Source: an uncultured Elusimicrobium sp.
GTDB lineage: Bacteria; Elusimicrobiota; Endomicrobiia; Endomicrobiales; Endomicrobiaceae
Length of the DNA stretch: 9,624 bases
Direction of reading: 5' to 3'
NCBI GenBank assembly: GCA_902761395.1
Contig: CACWKJ010000027.1
Span: 1 to 9,624 of the forward strand
Shown one piece after another: positions 1 through 6,862 of the stretch. Below the pieces are notes generated by a model, which saw only the letters and a list, made by a program, of their open reading frames with translations, was not told the DNA's origin and did no database searches. Each line of letters begins with the position of its first letter. Within the stretch, counting starts at the first letter, position 1. Made by a program: the position numbers and the translations under genes.

Positions 1-1643
1 AGGAGTTCTTCGGCATGTTTTCTGGCATGTTCCGTTACTTTTTCACCGGAAATAATTTTTGCTATTTCTTCTATTCGTTCTTTTTCGTTTAAAACTTTAG
101 CTTTTGTTATATTTCTGCCGTTTTCTAATTCTTTATATATTTTTATATGGTTATCTGCATTTGATGCAATTTGAGCCAAATGCGAAATGGAAATAATTTG
201 TCTGTCTTTTGATAAACTTTTCAATTTCTTACCAATCTTTTCGCCTGTTTTCCCGCTTGTTCCCGTATCTATTTCATCAAAAACAATAGTATCAACATTA
301 TAATTTTCTGATATCGCAGTTGATAATGCCAACAATACTCTTGAAATTTCTCCGCCGGAAGCGACATCGGACAACGGGTATAGAGTTTCTCCTTTATTTG
401 CGCTGAACATAAATTCCAAATCATCAAATCCGGTTCTTGAGATATCACCCTCTTTTATATCTATTTCAAACTGAGAATTTTTCATATTTAAATCTTCAAG
501 TTCGGATACAATCACTTTAGATATTTTTTTTGCCACTTTTTTTCTTTTATCCGATATTTGCGTGCATATTTTTATAATCTCTTTTAATACGACTTCTATT
601 TCTTTTTGAATCTTATCCATATTAACGTCGTAATTTTCAAGATTTTTTACTTTTTCTTCCAACTGTTCACCGTAATCAATAATTTCTTGTATGGTTTTAC
701 CGTATTTTGATTTTAATTTTTTTATCAGTTGTTGTCTTTCCTGCATACTATCCAACATTTCAGGAGAAGCATCCAATTTGTTTGATAAATCTTCAATCTC
801 TCTGTAAGCATCATCTATTTGGCTGATTGCGGAATTTATATTTTCGGAAACAGTTTCAACATTTACTCCGTATTTTTCCAAAAGAGAAATTTGTTTATTT
901 ATTATCGAAAGGTTATCGGTAACCGAATGATCCTGTTTATATAATATCGATAACATTTCATTAGTAACTGTTTTTATTTTTTCCGCATTTTTTAATTTAG
1001 GCAGTTCCTGATCTATTTTTCCTTCTTCGTCACTGTTCAAGTTTGCTTTATTTATTTCATTTATTTGATATTTGTATAAATCCAATAATCTTTCTCTGTC
1101 CGTATTGGATTTTTCTATTTCTTCTTTAGCTTTCTTTAATTTTTCGAATTCGTCATATTTTTCGGAAAGCTGTTCCAACAAAGAATCGTTGTTTGCCATA
1201 TCATCAACTATCTTTCTTTGATAATTTTGTTCAAACAACATATTACTTTTATGTTGAGCATAAAAATCCACTAAATGTTTTCCTATATTTGAAAGAGTAT
1301 TTACGCTAACGGAAACATCATTAATAAAAGCTTTACTTTTTCCGGAAACATCTATTTGTCTTCTTATTATAATTTCATCGGCAGCATCTATTGACAACTC
1401 CGAAAGGATATTTTTTACATTGGTATTGTTTGAAATATTAAACTCTGCGGTAATTATACAAATTGCCGCACCCGTTCTTATTATGCTCGTACTTGCTCTT
1501 TCACCCAACAACAAATCTATTGAATCCATAATGATAGATTTTCCGGCACCTGTTTCACCGGTTATAACGGTAAGTCCCTTTTTAAAATCTATTGTAATAT
1601 TTTCTATGAGAGCATAATTTTTAACGGATAATGTTGTAAGCAC
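1..1643 (-). CDS. recN: DNA repair protein RecN (3' end cut by window edge)
   Basis: RecN is an SMC-like ATPase that acts early in recombinational repair of DNA double-strand breaks in the cytoplasm. About 547 codons are visible; the E. coli protein has 553 residues, so only a few C-terminal codons are missing. The N-terminus reads like the family (LTTLSVKNYALIENI). Walker A GETGAGKS is at residues 29-36, the ABC signature SGGE at 429-432, and Walker B ends in D456-E457, followed by the family's DTGTSG. The Lys/Glu/Leu-rich middle (about 150-385) fits the coiled-coil arms. The start is GTG: it lies just before the conserved N-terminus, and GGGGAG stands 10 nt upstream, inside the last codons of nadK. 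The next Met comes after Walker A and is not plausible. The gap to nadK is only 5 bp, so the two are probably co-transcribed and translationally coupled. nadK-recN adjacency is familiar from other bacteria. The identification is firm. Confidence 0.95.
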   Translation of the reverse strand, partial: MLTTLSVKNYALIENITIDFKKGLTVITGETGAGKSIIMDSIDLLLGERASTSIIRTGAAICIITAEFNISNNTNVKNILSELSIDAADEIIIRRQIDVSGKSKAFINDVSVSVNTLSNIGKHLVDFYAQHKSNMLFEQNYQRKIVDDMANNDSLLEQLSEKYDEFEKLKKAKEEIEKSNTDRERLLDLYKYQINEINKANLNSDEEGKIDQELPKLKNAEKIKTVTNEMLSILYKQDHSVTDNLSIINKQISLLEKYGVNVETVSENINSAISQIDDAYREIEDLSNKLDASPEMLDSMQERQQLIKKLKSKYGKTIQEIIDYGEQLEEKVKNLENYDVNMDKIQKEIEVVLKEIIKICTQISDKRKKVAKKISKVIVSELEDLNMKNSQFEIDIKEGDISRTGFDDLEFMFSANKGETLYPLSDVASGGEISRVLLALSTAISENYNVDTIVFDEIDTGTSGKTGEKIGKKLKSLSKDRQIISISHLAQIASNADNHIKIYKELENGRNITKAKVLNEKERIEEIAKIISGEKVTEHARKHAEEL

Positions 1644-1648
1644 CTAAT

Positions 1649-2464
1649 TTAAACTCCCCATTTCAATTTTGTTTTAAGTGTATCAAAATAAGAATAGTTC
1701 CTGTCTCTTATAAGTTTTGCTTTTTTTGAAAACATTTTTATTTTCACTTTTTTATTTTTATCTAAAATATAACTTTCCTGTCCGTCAACAGAAACAACTA
1801 AATCCGATTTTTTGTTATCGTTGGTGGAAGTAAATTCCAAAACATTATTACAATCCAAAATCATCGGTCTGTGTGTTAATGTGTGCGGAGATATCGGTGA
1901 CACTATAAACAATGATAATGTCGGATAAATTATAGGTCCCGAAAGTGCTAACGAATATGCCGTAGAACCTGTAGGCGTAGATATTACTATACCGTCGCCC
2001 TTATAACTCGACAAAAACTTTTTATTGATAAAAGAATCTATGGAAGTAAGTCTTCCGTTATATATTGACCTTATGACACAATCATTTAATGCCGTTGTTT
2101 TTACCGTTCCGTTTTTTGTCGCAATTTCGATATCCAACATCATTCTTTCTTCATATTCAATACCGTTACTTAAAATATTTTCCAACGAATTAAAAACATT
2201 TTTAATATCGGTATCGGTTAAAAAGCCCAAAGTTCCCATATTTACACCCATAACCGGTATGGAATATTTAGAAACAAGTCTGCTTATTCTTAACATTGTC
2301 CCGTCACCGCCGAGAGAAATTATAAAATCTACTTTCGGATTTTTGTTAAGTTTATAAGAAATATTTTTTACCTTTATATTCCTGTCTTTTAACCAATCGG
2401 AAATCTTAGCACAATACTGTTGTGCATTAGGTTTTAAATGGTTGTATATTATTCCTATTATCAT
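1649..2464 (-). CDS. nadK: NAD kinase
   Basis: NAD kinase phosphorylates NAD+ to NADP+ using ATP or polyphosphate and is the sole route to NADP(H) in most bacteria. The 271-residue product has normal family length. It shows the diagnostic GGDGT at residues 52-56 (D54 is the expected catalytic aspartate), an ALND motif at 125-128 equivalent to the family NE/ND motif, the TPTGSTAYSLALSGP substrate-binding segment at 163-177, and VDGQ at 227-230. The fold should be the N-terminal alpha/beta domain plus the C-terminal beta domain of the family. The ATG gives the usual start (MIIGIIYN). The ribosome site is weak, with only AAGG about 10 nt upstream. It is the first gene of the nadK-recN unit, transcribed divergently from paaK across a 96-bp gap. 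No key residue appears to be missing. Confidence 0.96.
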   Translation of the reverse strand: MIIGIIYNHLKPNAQQYCAKISDWLKDRNIKVKNISYKLNKNPKVDFIISLGGDGTMLRISRLVSKYSIPVMGVNMGTLGFLTDTDIKNVFNSLENILSNGIEYEERMMLDIEIATKNGTVKTTALNDCVIRSIYNGRLTSIDSFINKKFLSSYKGDGIVISTPTGSTAYSLALSGPIIYPTLSLFIVSPISPHTLTHRPMILDCNNVLEFTSTNDNKKSDLVVSVDGQESYILDKNKKVKIKMFSKKAKLIRDRNYSYFDTLKTKLKWGV

Positions 2465-2492
2465 TTTATTTATGCCTTTTTTAATTTAAATG

Positions 2493-2501
2493 TGCTATAA
2501 T
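2493..2501 (+). promoter_or_regulatory. Extended -10 promoter element for the paaK-ACT unit
   Basis: TGCTATAAT is a perfect -10 hexamer (2496-2501) with the TG extension. No good -35 hexamer stands 16-18 nt upstream, as is common for extended -10 promoters. Transcription would start near 2508 and give a leader of about 50 nt before the paaK ATG. The element is seen directly; its activity is inferred. Confidence 0.45.
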
Positions 2502-2506
2502 TGATT

Positions 2507-2512
2507 ATTATA
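2507..2512 (-). promoter_or_regulatory. Candidate -10 element for nadK-recN
   Basis: Read on the minus strand this is TATAAT. With a 16-nt spacer the -35 would be TTTAAA (2529-2534), a 4/6 match. It lies only 5 bp from the plus-strand -10, so the divergent promoters would be back to back. In such AT-rich DNA a chance match is quite possible. Confidence 0.3.
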
Positions 2513-2545
2513 TTAAAATTGTATTTTTTTTAAAATATTTACTAC

Positions 2546-2550
2546 AGGAG
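2546..2550 (+). promoter_or_regulatory. Ribosome binding site of paaK
   Basis: AGGAG with 10 nt to the ATG at 2561 supports this start for the ligase. Confidence 0.7.
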
Positions 2551-2560
2551 AGATTATAAA

Positions 2561-3850
2561 ATGTTTTGGCAAAAAGACATTGAAACGATGGACAGAAAAG
2601 ATTTAAGAAAATTTCAGTTGGACTGTATCAACAAACAAATTGCTCTCGCAAAAAAATCACAATTCTACAAGGACAAACTCGCAAAAATAGGCGAACTAAA
2701 ATCATTAGACGAAGTAACAAAACTTCCTTTCACGACGAAACAAGATTTAAGAGATTCTTTTCCTTACGGCTGTTTGGTAACGGATTTAAAAGATGTTGTA
2801 AGAATGCATTCTTCTTCGGGAACTACAGGTAATCCTACAGTTGTATTCCACACAAAAGACGATATAGCAAATTGGGCCAATATATCTGCAAGATCAATGT
2901 ATTGTGCAGGTGCAAGAAGTACCGATGTTTTTCAAAACACAATGGGATACGGTTTGTTTTCGGGAGGACTCGGATTTCATTACGGCGGAGAAAGATTAGG
3001 AATGATGACTATTCCTATAGGTCCGGGAAACAGTAAAAGACAACTTTGGTTTATGCAACATTTTAAAACGACGGTTGTACACATTTTGCCGAGTTATGCT
3101 TTAAGATTATCCAACACGGTAAAAGAGCTCGGAATAGATGTAAAAAAAGATTTAAATTTAAGAATATTTTTTATAGGTGCGGAACCTCACAGCGAAGCAA
3201 TGAGAAAGAAAATAGAAGAATTATATAATGTTAAAGCATACAATTCTTACGGATTGTCGGAAATATCAGGTCCGGGAATTGCTTTTGAATGTCAATGCCA
3301 ACAACATTTACATATTTGGGAAGATTATGTATATCCTGAAATTGTAGATCCTAAAACATTTGAACCTTTACCCGACGGTGAAGAAGGAGAATTGGTATTA
3401 ACGACATTACAAAGACAGGCAATGCCTCTTATGAGATACAGAACAAAAGATTTAACAAGAATAATATCCGAACCTTGTGCCTGCGGAAGAACACACAGAA
3501 GAATCGCAAGAATAACGGCAAGAACGGATGATATGATGATTATTAACGGAGTAAACATTTTCCCCATACAAATAGAAAAGACAATATTATCAATACCTGA
3601 AGCAGGTAAAAACTATGTTATCGAATTGATTGATCACAATTGTATGGATAAGTTAAGAATAAAGGTAGAAATCAACAATGATACTTTCAAAGGAACATTG
3701 AAAGATTTGGAAAAATTACAAAACAAATTAATAAGCGAATTAAAGCAGGAACTTGATGTTACTCCTATAGTTCAATTCGTCGAAGCCGGAAGTTTACCGG
3801 TCAGTGAAGGTAAAGCAAAAAGAGTAATAGATTTAAGAGCAAAAAAATAA
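2561..3850 (+). CDS. paaK: Phenylacetate-CoA ligase family protein (aryl-acid:CoA ligase, AMP-forming)
   Basis: This ANL-superfamily enzyme activates an aryl acid such as phenylacetate to its CoA thioester through an acyl-adenylate, using ATP. Its 429 residues match the PaaK family. Visible motifs are the Ser/Thr/Gly-rich phosphate loop SSSGTTGNP at 84-92, YGLSE at 230-234, the hinge-like region MRYRTKDLTR at 291-300, and the C-terminal segment LPVSEGKAKRVIDLR at 412-426, which carries the lysines (K418, K420) in the usual catalytic-lysine region. Cys/His clusters (C244, C246, H249; C306, C308) fit the structural metal site of the subfamily. An ACT-domain gene follows after 14 bp. In anaerobes this pairing is often found with indolepyruvate ferredoxin oxidoreductase genes, which suggests a role in breakdown of aromatic amino acids; no such genes are visible here. 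The exact substrate cannot be read from the sequence. Confidence 0.92.
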   Translation: MFWQKDIETMDRKDLRKFQLDCINKQIALAKKSQFYKDKLAKIGELKSLDEVTKLPFTTKQDLRDSFPYGCLVTDLKDVVRMHSSSGTTGNPTVVFHTKDDIANWANISARSMYCAGARSTDVFQNTMGYGLFSGGLGFHYGGERLGMMTIPIGPGNSKRQLWFMQHFKTTVVHILPSYALRLSNTVKELGIDVKKDLNLRIFFIGAEPHSEAMRKKIEELYNVKAYNSYGLSEISGPGIAFECQCQQHLHIWEDYVYPEIVDPKTFEPLPDGEEGELVLTTLQRQAMPLMRYRTKDLTRIISEPCACGRTHRRIARITARTDDMMIINGVNIFPIQIEKTILSIPEAGKNYVIELIDHNCMDKLRIKVEINNDTFKGTLKDLEKLQNKLISELKQELDVTPIVQFVEAGSLPVSEGKAKRVIDLRAKK

Positions 3851-3864
3851 AAAAGGAGACAAAA

Positions 3865-4293
3865 ATGGCATATCACATATCAGTATTCTTAGAAAACAAT
3901 CCGGGCAAATTGGAAAAAATAACAACAATTTTATCCGAAAACAACATTAACTTAAGAGCGATGTCTCTTGCAAGTTCGGGCGATTTCGGTGTAATGAAAT
4001 TGTTGGTTGATGATCCGGATAAAGCTTTTGATGTTTTAAAAGAAAACAAAATAGCCGTAACAAAAAGACAAATTATAGGTGTTGTCGTAGATAATGTTCC
4101 GGGAAGTTTCAACAAATTATTGTTAACGTTAGCTTCAAACAAAATAAATATCGAAGATTGTTACGGATTTTTATTGAGCAACGGAACAACAGCAGCTATC
4201 GTTTTGGAAATAGAAAATTATCCGGATACCGCAAAATTATTGTGCGATAAAGGGTTTGATGTGTTAAGTTCCGAAAAAATTTATAAATATTAA
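3865..4293 (+). CDS. Tandem ACT-domain protein, amino-acid binding
   Basis: The 142-residue product is made almost entirely of two ACT domains, at about residues 4-65 and 72-138. Each shows the beta-alpha-beta start typical of the fold: the first has LENNPGKLEKITTILSENNI and the second VDNVPGSFNKLLLTLASNKI. ACT domains bind small ligands, usually amino acids, and give allosteric control. There is no catalytic domain, so it is probably a stand-alone sensor or regulatory partner. AAGGAG lies 8 nt before the ATG, 14 bp after paaK, so both genes should share one transcript. From its place one can infer that it modulates the ligase or an aromatic amino-acid pathway, but the ligand is unknown. Proteins of this layout are often labelled as like the acetolactate synthase small subunit; here the partner is the ligase, so that label would mislead. 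Confidence 0.88.
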   Translation: MAYHISVFLENNPGKLEKITTILSENNINLRAMSLASSGDFGVMKLLVDDPDKAFDVLKENKIAVTKRQIIGVVVDNVPGSFNKLLLTLASNKINIEDCYGFLLSNGTTAAIVLEIENYPDTAKLLCDKGFDVLSSEKIYKY

Positions 4294-4305
4294 TTTTTGA
4301 CAAAT

Positions 4306-4350
4306 AAAAAAAACAGCCGTCGGATTTTTGTTCCGACGGTTATTTTTTTT
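4306..4350. terminator. Bidirectional intrinsic terminator
   Basis: The stem CCGTCGGA (4317-4324) pairs with TCCGACGG (4332-4339) around a 7-nt loop, and can be extended by one G-U and one A-U pair. Eight T (4343-4350) follow on the plus strand. Eight A (4306-4313) precede it and serve as the U-tract for the minus strand. It lies between the converging paaK-ACT and sigma/anti-sigma units and should end both. Confidence 0.92.
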
Positions 4351-4367
4351 ATAAGAATTAAACTGTA

Positions 4368-4847
4368 TTAACAAAACATTGAAATATATTCTTCATAATC
4401 ATCGTCATCTATGTCATCACTGTCGTAGTAATTGTTATATCCGAAATAATATTCAATACCTGCCGAAGCATAATTATCACCGTTCTGTTTATTTATATTC
4501 GGTTCATGCATAAAGAAAAAAGTTGAAGAAGCAACAATAAATAAAAATCCGGCAGCCATAACTATTTTTTTCTTAAATGAATTAAAGAAAGAACCGAACA
4601 TTACAACATTATCATCTTTTTTAACATTTTCACTTTTTATTTTGTTCATAACCGAAGCTGTAAAATCGGAACTCAATTCTTTCTTAGGAGCTTTGGATAA
4701 AATTGTTTTTATATTTTTAAGCATAATGTAGTCTTGTTTACATTTGTCACATTCTTCAAAATGTTTCAACAATTCGGAAACAGATTGAGCGGATAATTTA
4801 TTATCTATGTATTGAGAAATTAATTCTTGCGCTTTATTGCAGTTCAT
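4368..4847 (-). CDS. Membrane-anchored zinc-finger anti-sigma factor
   Basis: Anti-sigma factors of this type hold an ECF sigma factor inactive at the inner face of the membrane until a signal arrives. The first 40 or so residues carry the ZAS-type pattern: C3, then H29-x3-C33-x2-C36. One transmembrane segment follows at about 95-113 (IVMAAGFLFIVASSTFFF). Outside the membrane there are only about 45 residues. Their last part (133-159) is rich in Tyr and Asp, with seven Tyr, seven Asp and a C-terminal Cys. The ATG overlaps the TGA stop of the sigma gene by 4 bp (ATGA), and AAGGGGG lies about 9 nt upstream, so translation is coupled. It is the last gene before the shared terminator. The role as partner of the neighbouring sigma factor is inferred from domain and position. 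The signal is unknown. Confidence 0.87.
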   Translation of the reverse strand: MNCNKAQELISQYIDNKLSAQSVSELLKHFEECDKCKQDYIMLKNIKTILSKAPKKELSSDFTASVMNKIKSENVKKDDNVVMFGSFFNSFKKKIVMAAGFLFIVASSTFFFMHEPNINKQNGDNYASAGIEYYFGYNNYYDSDDIDDDDYEEYISMFC

Positions 4848-5416
4848 TTTAAATTACCCCCTTCCGTTAAAATTTCTTTCAATCTGTTTCTTGCTCTGAA
4901 AATCCAAATTTTTACATTTTCTACCGATGCATCCATCATTTTTGCTATCTCTTCGTAAGAATAATCTTCTATATCTCTTAAAGTTAAGACCATTTTATAA
5001 TTATCTTTCAGTTTTCCAAGAGCTTCTTGTACCATTTTCTGTGTCTCTTTTTGCATCAACTCTCTTTCCGTATTATCATTAGACTTCAAAAAATCAATTA
5101 AGTTACTCTTTTCTTCATCTTCGCTGTTATTTATATCTAAAGGAACAACATTATGCTTCTTTTTCTTAGATATCGTTATCGTTTCGTTTATAACTATTCT
5201 GTACATCCAAGTAGAGAATTCAGACTCGAATTTGAATTTCGGTAAAGCTTTGAAAATCTTAATAAAAACATTCTGAGCTATATCTTCACAGTCGCTTGTT
5301 TGCCCGCAAAACGAATAAATTATGCTAAAGACCTTGTTTTTATACTTGTCTATTATAATACTGAAAAGATCTTCTTGACCTTGAATAATTTTTTCAATCA
5401 GCTCTCTGTCTTCCAT
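4844..5416 (-). CDS. ECF-family (sigma-70 group 4) RNA polymerase sigma factor
   Basis: The 190-residue protein has the two-domain layout of ECF sigma factors. Region 2 is at about 22-85 and includes DCEDIAQNVFIKIFKAL (42-58) and FSTWMYRIVIN (67-77). An acidic, variable linker (about 90-125) follows. Region 4 has a helix-turn-helix at about 150-182 (YSYEEIAKMMDASVENVKI, then FRARNRL). It should direct RNA polymerase to a small regulon and probably its own operon. The ATG start is fixed by an in-frame TAG two codons upstream. The nearest good Shine-Dalgarno, AAGGAG at 5432-5437, is 15 nt away, which is unusually far. The anti-sigma gene overlaps its stop. The preceding gene ends 41 bp upstream. 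Regulon and signal cannot be named; envelope stress is the likely theme, given the membrane-bound partner. Confidence 0.93.
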   Translation of the reverse strand: MEDRELIEKIIQGQEDLFSIIIDKYKNKVFSIIYSFCGQTSDCEDIAQNVFIKIFKALPKFKFESEFSTWMYRIVINETITISKKKKHNVVPLDINNSEDEEKSNLIDFLKSNDNTERELMQKETQKMVQEALGKLKDNYKMVLTLRDIEDYSYEEIAKMMDASVENVKIWIFRARNRLKEILTEGGNLK

Positions 5417-5426
5417 AAACTATAAA

Positions 5427-5456
5427 TTAGACTCCTTAGTATTAAAAAAAGTTACA
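5427..5456 (-). promoter_or_regulatory. Candidate ECF-type autoregulatory promoter
   Basis: On the minus strand TGTAAC (5456-5451) is followed, after an 18-nt spacer starting with seven T, by GTCTAA (5432-5427). This resembles ECF promoters with an AAC-type -35 and a GTC-type -10. It stands directly before the sigma gene, where autoregulation is expected. The start point would lie only about 4-6 nt before the ATG, downstream of the AAGGAG site. It is a pattern match only. Confidence 0.35.
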
Positions 5457-5457
5457 C

Positions 5458-6849
5458 CTATTTTTTTGTTACGGTTTTAGTACTCTTTTTAACAGTGTTT
5501 GTTGCCGGTTTTTGTGCCGGTTTTGTTGTTTTGTTTGCAGAAGTTCCGGCAGGCTTTTTTACGGCACCGTTATTTGCCGGTTTATTAACATTATTTGCTC
5601 TTGTTTGCATTGAAGCATTTGGATCTTTATACTTTAACAATTCTTTTATTTTTTCATCCGAAGTTTTTGTATAAGAATATTGATCTTTTTTAGATTTTAA
5701 GCCACCTTTAGTATACTTACAAGCGGCATTCCATAATAACCACGTTTTTACACCGCAATCATAACAGGCTTGAATTTGAGCCCTTACCTCTGCAGGACCA
5801 TAAGGAACACCTTTCATGGAAAAGTCTTGTAACCATGGTCTCAATTTTTCAACAGGAATTCTCTTTTTTGCACCCTGCAAAGCAATATAAACTGTTCTGT
5901 AAGGTTCTTTGTTCGGATTAGGTATCCCATATTCTCCGTTATTATAATGAGAAGGATATATCATAGGGCTTACATAATCAACCTGTTCCGTCATTTCCAC
6001 GATTTTTTGTCCTATTCCCATATCCGTTTTTTCCGTAGTTGTAAGACCGAATACATCTATAGATACTTTTACGCCTTTCGGAGCCAATCTTTCTTTTGCT
6101 TGTTTTAAAAAGTCTACTATTTTTGCGGATGCTGTCGTAGAAGAGTGCTCAACTCCGTATCTGCAATTTTTCGTATTTCCGTCTGAAGGGAATCTTATAT
6201 AATCAAACTGTATTTCATCAAATCCCATATCTGCCGTTTTTTCCGCAAGTTCAAGAATATAATCTACGGCTCCCTGTTTATAAGGATTCAACCAAGTAAG
6301 CTGTTTTCTGTCCTGCCAAAGAGAACCGTCGGGATTTTTTACTGCAAGTTCAGGTCTTTTTCTCGGCATAACATTATCTCTGAAAACTACAATTCTTGCT
6401 ATTGCATACATTCCTTTTTCTTTAACTGCTTTCAAATATGGCAATACACTGGGAACACTCTTGGAATAAGTCACCCCTCCCGCAACATCTTTAACAGAAA
6501 TATCACCGTCTATTTCTTTTATATCAATAACAACGGCATTCATTTCAGTATTATCCAACAAATCGTTTGTTCTTGTTTTATGAAATTGAGAAGCAGCAGC
6601 ATATATGGTTAAATGCATACCTTTTGCCTGATCTGCGGAAATCTGTTCAACCTGAGGTTTTTCTTCTTCTTGCTTTTCTTCCTGTTGATTTTCCGATACT
6701 TGTACCTGTTCCTGCCTATCTTGTTTATTAACACTTCCACCCTGTTCTACAAGTATTTCTACTGATTCTATCTCTTGTTCTTGTGCGAAACAGCTTGTTG
6801 ATATAAAACAAATTGATACCAAAATTGAAAGTAAAAATATTTTTTTCAT
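5458..6849 (-). CDS. Secreted putative glycoside hydrolase (DUF4015/COG1306 type)
   Basis: This 463-residue exported protein belongs to a TIM-barrel-like family annotated as putative glycoside hydrolase; its substrate is not established. A signal peptide spans about 1-22 (MKK, a hydrophobic core, then CFA|QE). A Gln/Glu-rich linker follows (23-75). The core runs from about 78 to 380 and contains VVIDIKE (106-112), FDEIQFDYIRFPSDG (210-224, the most characteristic stretch, with several acidic residues), SIDVFG (263-268), DYVSPMIYPSHY (291-302) and LLWNA (371-375). The tail (about 411-463) is rich in Lys, Pro, Thr, Ala and Asn and looks disordered and basic. GAGG lies 10 nt before the ATG and overlaps the dxr stop, so it probably shares the dxr transcript. 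It may act on cell-wall or surface glycans, but this is inference. The family call is good; the enzyme activity is not shown. Confidence 0.82.
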   Translation of the reverse strand: MKKIFLLSILVSICFISTSCFAQEQEIESVEILVEQGGSVNKQDRQEQVQVSENQQEEKQEEEKPQVEQISADQAKGMHLTIYAAASQFHKTRTNDLLDNTEMNAVVIDIKEIDGDISVKDVAGGVTYSKSVPSVLPYLKAVKEKGMYAIARIVVFRDNVMPRKRPELAVKNPDGSLWQDRKQLTWLNPYKQGAVDYILELAEKTADMGFDEIQFDYIRFPSDGNTKNCRYGVEHSSTTASAKIVDFLKQAKERLAPKGVKVSIDVFGLTTTEKTDMGIGQKIVEMTEQVDYVSPMIYPSHYNNGEYGIPNPNKEPYRTVYIALQGAKKRIPVEKLRPWLQDFSMKGVPYGPAEVRAQIQACYDCGVKTWLLWNAACKYTKGGLKSKKDQYSYTKTSDEKIKELLKYKDPNASMQTRANNVNKPANNGAVKKPAGTSANKTTKPAQKPATNTVKKSTKTVTKK

Positions 6850-6862
6850 TTCCTAGTTTCCT

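Noticed and set aside
1420..1617. A 65-codon plus-strand frame opposite the start of recN
   Set aside because: The minus strand encodes the conserved RecN N-terminus with Walker A here; the opposite frame is a shadow.
2025..2357. A 110-codon open frame on the plus strand opposite nadK
   Set aside because: It lies wholly inside the well-supported nadK gene, has no ribosome site, and its product looks like antisense translation of that gene.
3325..3567. An 80-codon minus-strand frame inside paaK, and similar short frames inside the ACT, dxr and permease genes
   Set aside because: All lie within conserved genes on the other strand and lack ribosome sites and recognisable domains.
6787..6849. 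Lipoprotein signal on the putative hydrolase (Cys at residue 20)
   Set aside because: The residues before the Cys are S-T-S, without the Leu/Val/Ile expected at -3 of a lipobox; cleavage by signal peptidase I after CFA fits better.
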